This document shows, one piece after another, positions 1 to 5,336 of a stretch of DNA of 20,039 nt. Every line of letters begins with the position of its first letter. The first letter of the stretch is position 1. This stretch comes from Alphaproteobacteria bacterium (lineage in GTDB: Bacteria; Pseudomonadota; Alphaproteobacteria; Sphingomonadales; SMXR01): positions 1-20,039 of the forward strand of contig SMXR01000005.1 in NCBI GenBank assembly GCA_004356215.1, in the 5' to 3' direction. Under the pieces are notes generated by a model. The model ran no database searches. It had not been told where the DNA came from and worked only from the letters and a program-made list of their open reading frames with translations. Made by a program: the position numbers and the translations under genes.

Positions 1-2
1 GG

Positions 3-53
3 CAAGCCAATGGCACGCTGGCCGCTGGCGAAATTCGTTTTGTTTTGCCCTGA
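3..53 (+). CDS. C-terminal tail of an unidentified protein (5' truncated by window edge)
   Basis: Reading from base 3, an open frame runs 16 codons (ending in GEIRFVLP) to a TGA at 51-53, 21 bases before the histidine kinase start. The short spacing would suit co-transcription with the kinase. The tail is too short to identify a family. Another frame stays open to a TAA at 61-63, so even the frame choice is uncertain; I prefer this one because it ends in an ordinary beta-strand-like tail. Confidence 0.35.
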   Translation, partial: QANGTLAAGEIRFVLP

Positions 54-74
54 AATCCTATAAACCTCTGGATT

Positions 75-1475
75 ATGCACGGAAAATCACTTTCATTCTT
101 CAGAAGCCTTTCGTCACAACTTTTGCTGTTGACGATTTTGTTTGTGATGATTGTGGAAGTTTTTGTCTACGTCCCCTCGCTTGCCCAATTCCGGAAAAAT
201 TACCTGGACCAAAGACTGGCCGCTGCCCAAATTGCCATCCTGTCACTGGAAGAAGCCGACGACGAGGGCTTAAGCCACATGCTTGAGCAAGAATTGCTCG
301 AAGTGGCTGAAATCCAGGCCGTGATTGTTGTCAGCGAAGAAGCCCGGGAGTTGGCACTAAGTTCAACGCTGCCGGAAAGCGTTTCCGGCCCCTACGATAT
401 GCGCGATCCAGGGTTGGTCGAGCTAACCAAAGACGCTTTCATGACCCTTAAACGCAAAGGTGAGGGAAGCATCCAAATTCAGGGCGAGCCCATCAACCCC
501 CGCTACCAGTCGATCCAGGTGGTTTTGTCCGAACAGCCGCTTTATATGGCCATGGTTGATTTTTCCAAATCAATTTTCCTTAGTTCCCTGATTATTTCTT
601 TTTTTACCGGGGTATTGATTTATGTCAGCATCCTTTTCCTGACAGTTCGGCCGACCAAAAGAATTACCACCAACCTGACGGCTTTTGAAAGGCGGCCCGA
701 AGCGAAAGGCAATATTCTGAAGGGCAGTGGACGCAAAAACGAAATCGGTCTTCTGGAGGACCAGATTAGCCACATGCAAAATGAAATTCAGGGGGCTTTG
801 CGGCAAAAAAACCATCTTGCCAACCTTGGGCTGGCCGTCAGCAAAATAAATCATGATCTTAGGAATATCCTTTCTACCGCCCAGCTGTCCGTCGATTTTT
901 TGGCGCGAAAAAAATCCAGCCTGCCCGAGCAGAAAACGCTTGATCGCTTGTACCGGGCGGTCGATCGCGCGGTCAAATTGTGTGAACGCACCCTGAAATA
1001 CGGTCGCGCGGAAGAACCCGCGCCAAATAAGAAAAACTTCGCCCTGGTTGATTTGTTGATGGATGCCTGCCACGGCCTGCATATGGATTCTTATGAGAAT
1101 ATTGACCTGAAAATGGAAATCCCCGAAGGCTACACGGTTTACGCCGACAAGGAACAAGTGTACCGGATCCTGACGAATCTCTGCCGAAATGCGGTTGAAG
1201 CCATGGACCAGAAGGGTACCCTGACGATTTCCGCCGAGCCTGCCAAAGGGGGTCAGCAAAAAATCCGCGTCGCTGATACCGGGCCGGGCATTCCCGATAG
1301 TTTTCGGGAAACCTTGTTTGTTCCCTTTGTCGGCACTTCCAAACTGGGCGGGTCGGGCCTTGGCCTGGCAATCGCCCATGGCTTGGCCCAAGCCCATGGT
1401 GGCGATCTTGTTCTGGAAAAATCAAATTCATCGGGGACTGTTTTTTGTATCAGCCTGCCAACACAAAAAGGGTGA
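75..1475 (+). CDS. Membrane-bound sensor histidine kinase
   Basis: The 466-residue protein is a two-component sensor kinase of the inner membrane. One transmembrane helix lies at about 14-36, an extracytoplasmic sensing region at about 37-165, a second helix at about 166-191 and a HAMP-like linker at about 192-250. The dimerisation helix carries the phospho-accepting His260 in an NHDLRN motif, which differs from the common SHELRTP form. The ATPase domain follows: N box NLCRNAVEAM (about 368-377), G1 box ADTGPGIPD (about 400-408) and G2 box GGSGLGLAIA (about 415-424). It is full length. No response regulator lies in the window, so its partner is upstream of base 1 or elsewhere. The sensing region matches no domain I recognise, so the signal is unknown. 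It converges with the lipoprotein gene, leaving only 4 bases between the two stop codons. Confidence 0.9.
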   Translation: MHGKSLSFFRSLSSQLLLLTILFVMIVEVFVYVPSLAQFRKNYLDQRLAAAQIAILSLEEADDEGLSHMLEQELLEVAEIQAVIVVSEEARELALSSTLPESVSGPYDMRDPGLVELTKDAFMTLKRKGEGSIQIQGEPINPRYQSIQVVLSEQPLYMAMVDFSKSIFLSSLIISFFTGVLIYVSILFLTVRPTKRITTNLTAFERRPEAKGNILKGSGRKNEIGLLEDQISHMQNEIQGALRQKNHLANLGLAVSKINHDLRNILSTAQLSVDFLARKKSSLPEQKTLDRLYRAVDRAVKLCERTLKYGRAEEPAPNKKNFALVDLLMDACHGLHMDSYENIDLKMEIPEGYTVYADKEQVYRILTNLCRNAVEAMDQKGTLTISAEPAKGGQQKIRVADTGPGIPDSFRETLFVPFVGTSKLGGSGLGLAIAHGLAQAHGGDLVLEKSNSSGTVFCISLPTQKG

Positions 1476-1481
1476 AACCCT
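1465..1481 (-). terminator. Short hairpin with U-tract, possible terminator of the lipoprotein gene
   Basis: Read on the minus strand, AGGGT-TTC-ACCCT forms a 5-bp perfect stem followed directly by TTTT. The hairpin contains the kinase stop codon and touches the lipoprotein stop codon. The stem is short, so this would be a weak Rho-independent terminator; on the plus strand no T-run follows. Confidence 0.4.
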
Positions 1482-2019
1482 AGGAAGGCGCCCGCGTGCT
1501 TATATAGGATTTCTCCTGGGCAATAAAAATACGGTTTTCAAGTTCCAGCGCTTCTGCTTTTTTCAATAAAACCTCCGCCTCTGCCGCCCGCGGGGTGCCC
1601 AGCGCCACGACCTGGGCGCGAATAACCTTTAAGGCTTCGGTGGCCTGACTGATATTGGACAACTCCATCTGGGCCACCAGCCAGGTGTCGCGATAGTCAT
1701 TTCCCGACACCAGGTCCAGGCCGGCGCGGGCAACGCTGTAATCGGCTTTGCGCTCGCCAAGGGTCCGGGTGATGTCGGCCAGATCACTTTCAATCCGCTT
1801 TAAAAAATCTTCCCTGTTTTCCAGTCCTGCCCGGTCCTCCTCGCTTAGGGCGGGTAATGGTGCCAAGATGATTTCACTCGGGGTTATCCGGGCATCATTG
1901 ATAGCCTGAATTTCAGCTCCAAAGGAAACCGTTGGCCAGCTTTCACCCTTGGGCGCAGAACAGGCCGCCAGCAGCAGGCTGAACGACAAAATTGTCAGGG
2001 CTTTTAGGGTATGTATCAC
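1480..2019 (-). CDS. Predicted lipoprotein of unknown function
   Basis: This 179-residue protein starts with a lipoprotein signal peptide: a Lys at position 6, a hydrophobic stretch at about 7-19 and a lipobox LAAC with Cys20 as the predicted lipidated residue. It should be anchored to a periplasm-facing membrane surface. The mature part (about 21-179) is rich in Ala, Glu and Leu with heptad-like spacing, suggesting long amphipathic helices or a coiled coil. I do not recognise the family. The start is a GTG (2017-2019); an in-frame stop lies six codons upstream, so no earlier start is possible, and the ribosome binding site is weak. It sits alone on its strand, tail to tail with the kinase. 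Association with that kinase is possible but unsupported beyond position. Confidence 0.75.
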   Translation of the reverse strand: MIHTLKALTILSFSLLLAACSAPKGESWPTVSFGAEIQAINDARITPSEIILAPLPALSEEDRAGLENREDFLKRIESDLADITRTLGERKADYSVARAGLDLVSGNDYRDTWLVAQMELSNISQATEALKVIRAQVVALGTPRAAEAEVLLKKAEALELENRIFIAQEKSYISTRAPS

Positions 2020-2157
2020 ACCTGGGATGCTAGCTTATGACCCTTTTTGGAGCAAGAAAATTGAACGGAAATTCAAAGAAAAGAGTGAAGAGCCTTGCAA
2101 CAGGTTGGCGGAGGCGTTAGGTATCACTGGCTTTGAAAAACCAATGACTATTCAAAG

Positions 2158-2234
2158 GCGCCCGTAGCTCAGCTGGATAGAGCACTAGACTACGAATCTA
2201 GGGGTCGGGAGTTCGAATCTCTCCGGGCGCGCCA
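2158..2234 (+). tRNA. tRNA-Arg (anticodon ACG), CCA encoded
   Basis: The 77-nt sequence folds as a full cloverleaf. The acceptor stem GCGCCCG (2158-2164) pairs with CGGGCGC (2224-2230), followed by discriminator G and encoded CCA (2232-2234). The anticodon stem is CTAGA/TCTAG around loop CTACGAA, giving anticodon ACG at 2192-2194, expected to be edited to ICG to read CGU, CGC and CGA. The T arm is GGGAG-TTCGAAT-CTCTC. No canonical promoter stands out upstream; a TTGCAA at 2095-2100 could be a -35 but the matching -10 is poor. No integrase or obvious attachment repeat accompanies it. Confidence 0.96.
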
Positions 2235-2353
2235 CTTTCAAATGTACCAATTTTCGTTGAAACTTTCGGGAATTTCGAAGAAACGAAAAGGCGGGAACGT
2301 TTTTCCTCCGTGAGCCTGGAACATGTGGCTGGAAAGCTGAAAAAGCGTGGAAG

Positions 2354-2563
2354 TTAAGGCAGGTCCATCTCAAGGATCGACATTGTGAAAGCGTAGGAGA
2401 TTTCCCCTTCATCCTCGTCGCGGTAGAGAGTGGCGATAAATTCTTCACCGATCAAAACTTCGGCGGAATCATCGGTGCCCTGCCTTGGTTTCACCCTGAT
2501 CTGGGGCATATTAAACATTTCCCGCAAATAGGTCTGCAGGCGGCCAATTTCCTGGGGCGTCAT
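2354..2563 (-). CDS. DUF3126 family protein
   Basis: The 69-residue product matches my memory of DUF3126, a small alphaproteobacterial family of unknown function: an N-terminal helix MTPQEIGRLQTYLREMF, a variable basic stretch, then strands containing AEVLIGEEFI and the acidic turn YRDEDEGEISY. It is probably cytoplasmic, having no signal peptide or membrane segment. The reading frame is open upstream to 2674, but I place the start at ATG 2561-2563 because AGGAGAG lies at good spacing before it and the family begins here; the longer extension has no comparable ribosome binding site. It is monocistronic. A perfect 6-bp inverted repeat with a 2-bp centre lies upstream at 2618-2631. Confidence 0.85.
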   Translation of the reverse strand: MTPQEIGRLQTYLREMFNMPQIRVKPRQGTDDSAEVLIGEEFIATLYRDEDEGEISYAFTMSILEMDLP

Positions 2564-2617
2564 GGTCTCTCTCTCCTGATATTCAGTGATTCGTCTTGTC
2601 TTACCCCAGAGAAAGAG

Positions 2618-2631
2618 TGGCGTAAACGCCA
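2618..2631. promoter_or_regulatory. 14-bp inverted repeat, possible operator upstream of DUF3126
   Basis: TGGCGTAAACGCCA has two perfect 6-bp arms around a 2-bp centre and lies 55 bases upstream of the DUF3126 ATG. Its symmetry would suit a dimeric regulator. No T-run follows in either direction that would make it a terminator. No protein is known to me to bind it. Confidence 0.3.
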
Positions 2632-2714
2632 ATTTTCCCCAATTTCTTCCATTTTCGACCATATTTAAGCCCAAAAACTTGCCTATTTAGTGTATACTGC
2701 TGCTATGGAGCCCC

Positions 2715-2837
2715 TTATGTAGAAAATGGGGGTGAGTAATTTTTGGAAAGTTGCGCACCTTGCTAATGAAATTTTGAATCAGCGCCACTTTAAATAAGAA
2801 AATTTCCATCCAAAATTACCTGACCCCATTGACATAA
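2715..2837. repeat. Imperfect 123-bp palindromic element, MITE- or REP-like
   Basis: The left arm (about 2715-2750) contains TTATGT, then TGGGGGTGAGTAATTTTTGG. The right arm (about 2802-2837), read on the opposite strand, contains TTATGT, then TGGGGTCAGGTAATTTTGG. The arms match over most of about 35 bases with small gaps, and enclose about 50 bases of non-coding sequence. The ends resemble the TGGGGTCAGG-type ends I associate with short repeats mobilised by IS200/Y1-type (REP-associated tyrosine) transposases; that link is recollection, not a search. No transposase gene is present in the window, so the element would be non-autonomous. A large structured leader is the alternative. Confidence 0.5.
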
Positions 2838-2920
2838 CCCTTGAAAAACAGGATTTAGGCCCCAAATTTACGGCAAGCGCACGGTTGATTGGTTAGCCCT
2901 GCGCGTGGAGCAAAAGAATT

Positions 2921-3529
2921 ATGCGTATTATCGCCGCCATATTTACATTCGCTCTCCTTATCCCCCTCATGCTGCCACAAGCAGAGGTTCGGGAAGGGAC
3001 CCGGCTGGCTTCACCAGAAGCCTCACTGGATTTGGATGCCCGCAAAAATGCATATAAGTCCGCAACCCTGCCGGGCCAGGGTGGTTTGATGATGTTGATT
3101 TCTGCTTTGGATGTCCTCGGCGATGAGGTCACCACCGCGGAAGGTCATTGCCTGGTCCAGGCAATTTATTTTGAAGCCAGATCTGAGCCAGTGGAAGGCC
3201 AGTTGGCCGTCGCCCAGGTGGTTTTGAACCGCACCAAAAACCCGCGCTTTCCAAACACGATTTGCGGGGTGGTGTTTCAGAACGAAAAATTGCGCAACCG
3301 TTGCCAGTTCTCTTTTGCCTGTGATGGCCTTTCAGACAATCCTTATAACAAGGAAGCCTGGGAAATTGCACAACGTATCAGCTACATTGCGCTTTCCGGG
3401 CGTTGGGAAGATATCACCAAATCCGCCATGTATTATCATGCCAATTATGTCACCCCTTACTGGGTCAAACGGTTGGAAACCACTGCCCAGCACGGCAGCC
3501 ATATTTTTTACCGCGACGCAGCTTCTTAA
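2921..3529 (+). CDS. Cell wall hydrolase, SleB/CwlJ-like (Hydrolase_2)
   Basis: The 202-residue protein has an N-terminal hydrophobic segment (about 3-20), probably a signal peptide or membrane anchor, placing the enzyme in the periplasm. A low-complexity linker (about 21-70) leads to the Hydrolase_2 domain at about 74-198: GHCLVQAIYFEARSEP with the presumed catalytic Glu85, LAVAQVVLNR (about 95-104), the Cys-containing CQFSFACDG (128-136), AMYYHANYVTPYW (about 169-181) and the closing GSHIFYR. The family cleaves peptidoglycan, originally described as spore cortex-lytic enzymes; in alphaproteobacteria it is thought to act in wall remodelling. GGAG precedes the ATG by 10 bases. It converges on the ankyrin gene with 16 bases between stops. 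Confidence 0.9.
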   Translation: MRIIAAIFTFALLIPLMLPQAEVREGTRLASPEASLDLDARKNAYKSATLPGQGGLMMLISALDVLGDEVTTAEGHCLVQAIYFEARSEPVEGQLAVAQVVLNRTKNPRFPNTICGVVFQNEKLRNRCQFSFACDGLSDNPYNKEAWEIAQRISYIALSGRWEDITKSAMYYHANYVTPYWVKRLETTAQHGSHIFYRDAAS

Positions 3530-3545
3530 AAATTGGGAAATACCC

Positions 3546-4121
3546 TTACTCGGTTTCGGCGGCCATCGCCTCTTTTAGAATTTTGACGATCGACCTTGCC
3601 CGCCCCTCTTCGGCAAATTGCAGGGCATCACGGCCAGTATAATCGCTTGGATAAATATCAGCGCCATTTTTTATCAGTAGCTTGACCATTTGGGCTTTTC
3701 GGGCGCCTGCGGCTTTCATTAAGGCAGTTCGGCCCTGGCCATCGGCAAGATTCACATCTGCGCCGAATTCCAGCAAGAGATTGAACGCAAATTCATCGCC
3801 CCTGGCGGCGACAATCATCAGTGCGGTTTCTTCGCGGTTATCGGTTTTAACGTCGGGGCGGGCGCCACTATCCAAAAGCAGCCTCATCATTTCATAAAAC
3901 CGGCCATTGGCCGCTATCACCAGCCCGGGGTTACCCCCACGCTTGGCATTTGCATTTGCGCCGCCGGAAAGTCTTTCCTTGGCAACAACCATGTCATTGT
4001 TTTTTATTGCATTCAAAAGATGATAGGAATCAGAAAACTGGGAAAACGCCGGCGGGACTTCAAAAACAATTCCCACAGGGGCCACAAAAAGTATCCAAAT
4101 GCCGATAATAAGTTTTTTCAT
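3546..4121 (-). CDS. Exported ankyrin-repeat protein
   Basis: The 191-residue protein has a signal peptide (Lys2-Lys3, hydrophobic core about 4-20, likely cleavage near AFSQ at 25-28). About five ankyrin repeats follow, at about 33-61, 63-94, 96-128, 130-161 and 163-189; the clearest read ETALMIVAARGDEFAFNLLL and RTALMKAAGARKAQMVKLLI, each ending in a GAD-type turn. It is likely a soluble periplasmic protein-binding scaffold. The partner is unknown; nothing in the neighbours identifies it. The first repeat has a degenerate start. The start has AGG upstream at reasonable spacing. It is divergent from the SCO1 gene, sharing the 163-base intergenic region, and convergent with the cell-wall hydrolase. 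Confidence 0.85.
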   Translation of the reverse strand: MKKLIIGIWILFVAPVGIVFEVPPAFSQFSDSYHLLNAIKNNDMVVAKERLSGGANANAKRGGNPGLVIAANGRFYEMMRLLLDSGARPDVKTDNREETALMIVAARGDEFAFNLLLEFGADVNLADGQGRTALMKAAGARKAQMVKLLIKNGADIYPSDYTGRDALQFAEEGRARSIVKILKEAMAAETE

Positions 4122-4182
4122 TTTAAACCTGTTTCTTTATGGTTTTCCAAGACCCTTGAGGTTAAAACAAAATTCACCGGGT

Positions 4183-4209
4183 TAGGAAAGGTTTTTTGAC
4201 ACTTTCCTA
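4183..4209. promoter_or_regulatory. Perfect 8-bp inverted repeat with TTGACA in the loop, upstream of senC
   Basis: TAGGAAAG (4183-4190) and CTTTCCTA (4202-4209) are perfect inverted arms separated by 11 bases that contain TTGACA (4196-4201). The element lies between the divergent ankyrin and SCO1 genes, so it could be an operator covering a -35. I cannot find a good -10 at 16-18 bases downstream, so the promoter reading is weak; an mRNA hairpin is the alternative. Confidence 0.35.
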
Positions 4210-4284
4210 GAGAAGTGTTTTTTCAATATTTTTGCAAGCAGGCAATTTTTGCATTAGAAAGAGGACCGGAAAAGGAAAGCCCTG

Positions 4285-4893
4285 ATGAACATGAAATTTG
4301 TAAAAGCTGTGGTCGTTCTTATCATTATCACAGTTTTGGGGTATGCCGCCGGGACCCTGAGCGAACGGCCCCAGCCTCCGGAGGTTATAAGTCACGGCAC
4401 AGCTGAGATTGGCGGCCTGTTTGAATTGGTCGACACTAATGGTGCCCTCGTCACCGACCAGTCACTGTTGGGGCGGTACAGCCTGATTTATTTTGGGTAT
4501 ACGAACTGCCCAGATGTTTGTCCGCTTGATATGAACCGGATTTCCATGGCGGTCGAGATTTTAGAAGAGGGCGGCGGCTTGGAAAACCTTCAACCGGTTT
4601 TTATTTCCATCGACCCGGCGCGGGACACTCCTGAAGTCATCGGTGCTTTTATTAGCCAGTATCACCCTTCATTCATCGGCCTGACCGGAACGCCCGCGCA
4701 AATTGAAGTGGCGGCCAAAGCCTACAAGGTTGCCTATGAGGACATGCTGGCAGCTGAGGATAAGCCCCTTATCAATCATTCCTCACACATATACCTGATG
4801 GATGAGGCTGGAAAATACATCACACACTTTGGCCCCGAAGCCTCACCTTCGGCCCTTGCCGAAGCTTTGCGGGGGTACCTTGCCCAGTCCTGA
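4285..4893 (+). CDS. senC: SCO1/SenC family copper chaperone
   Basis: The 202-residue protein is anchored by one N-terminal helix (about 5-23) with a thioredoxin-fold domain (about 40-200) facing the periplasm. It carries the Sco copper-binding motif NCPDVCP with Cys75 and Cys79, and the third ligand His165 in INHSSHIYLMD. FISIDPARDTPE (about 106-117) is also typical. Sco proteins deliver copper to, or reduce, the CuA centre of aa3-type cytochrome c oxidase, so a CuA-containing terminal oxidase is expected elsewhere in the genome. AAAGGA precedes the ATG; a second in-frame ATG lies two codons later. The 3' end overlaps the start of the YcgN-like gene, suggesting translational coupling. Confidence 0.93.
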   Translation: MNMKFVKAVVVLIIITVLGYAAGTLSERPQPPEVISHGTAEIGGLFELVDTNGALVTDQSLLGRYSLIYFGYTNCPDVCPLDMNRISMAVEILEEGGGLENLQPVFISIDPARDTPEVIGAFISQYHPSFIGLTGTPAQIEVAAKAYKVAYEDMLAAEDKPLINHSSHIYLMDEAGKYITHFGPEASPSALAEALRGYLAQS

Positions 4894-5335
4894 ACAGAAA
4901 CGGCCCTTCTGGGAGCGCAAAACCCTGCGTGAGATGAATAAGGATGAGTGGGAAGCGCTCTGTGACGGCTGCGGCAAATGCTGCCTGCACAAACTTGAAG
5001 ATAAAGACACCGGCGAAGTAAAATATACCTCCGTTGCTTGCCGCCTGCTGGATTTGAAAACCATCACATGTACCAATTACAAAAACCGGGCCCGGCTGGT
5101 GGCCGATTGCCTGCAGCTAAGCCCGGATAATATTCCAACGTTTCATTGGTTGCCGGGAACCTGTGCCTACCGGCGCCTGGCCGAGGGCAAAAAGCTTGAG
5201 CCCTGGCACCCCTTGATCTCTGGGAACCGTAACAGCGTTCATGAGGCGGGCATTTCCATCAAGGGAAAATGTGTCAGTGAGCGCGAGGCCGGCGACCTGC
5301 ACGATTATCTGTGGCCTGATAATCAAGACATTTGA
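4880..5335 (+). CDS. ycgN: YcgN family cysteine-cluster protein (UPF0260)
   Basis: The product (about 151 residues from this start) has the YcgN hallmark LCDGCGKCCLHKL near the N-terminus plus later Cys in VACRLLDL, ITCTNY, DCLQL and GTCAYR. This pattern suggests a metal or Fe-S centre as in the CxxCxxCC superfamily; the biochemical role is not established. WLPGTCAYRRLAEGK and PWHPLISG closely resemble E. coli YcgN as I remember it. The start is uncertain. Homologues begin just before a PFW..KTL motif, here encoded from about 4904, and no ATG lies directly before it; the TTG at 4880-4882, preceded by GGGGG, fits best and overlaps the SCO1 gene by 14 bases. Alternatives are ATG 4934, which loses the PFW motif, and ATG 4802, deep within senC. 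It converges with the penicillin-binding protein gene with a 1-base gap. Confidence 0.85.
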   Translation: MPSPEQKRPFWERKTLREMNKDEWEALCDGCGKCCLHKLEDKDTGEVKYTSVACRLLDLKTITCTNYKNRARLVADCLQLSPDNIPTFHWLPGTCAYRRLAEGKKLEPWHPLISGNRNSVHEAGISIKGKCVSEREAGDLHDYLWPDNQDI

Positions 5336-5336
5336 T

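Larger units (their letters stand above)
2564..2920. other. Intergenic region between DUF3126 and cell-wall hydrolase
   Basis: These 357 bases separate two divergent genes. The sequence is AT-rich and contains no convincing ORF. It holds a small inverted repeat TGGCGTAAACGCCA at 2618-2631 near the DUF3126 side, an isolated TATACT at 2693-2698 without a matching -35, and a much larger imperfect palindrome at 2715-2837 listed separately. A TTGACA at 2829-2834 points toward the hydrolase gene but only a poor -10 (GATTTA, 2852-2857) lies 17 bases on. Confidence 0.7.

Noticed and set aside
570..1397. 275-codon minus-strand ORF opposite the histidine kinase
   Set aside because: Antisense to a gene with all kinase motifs in order; its own translation has no recognisable domain.
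2095..2123. TTGCAA plus TAGGTA as a tRNA-Arg promoter
   Set aside because: Spacing is 17 but the -10 is a poor match; kept only as a remark in the tRNA entry.
2158..2234. tRNA-Arg as an attachment site for a genomic island
   Set aside because: No integrase, no repeat of the tRNA 3' end seen downstream and ordinary flanking genes.
2829..2857. TTGACA with a possible -10 GATTTA, promoter of the cell-wall hydrolase
   Set aside because: The -35 is perfect but the -10 matches only two consensus positions, and the TTGACA lies in the arm of the palindromic element. Not supported enough to list as a promoter.
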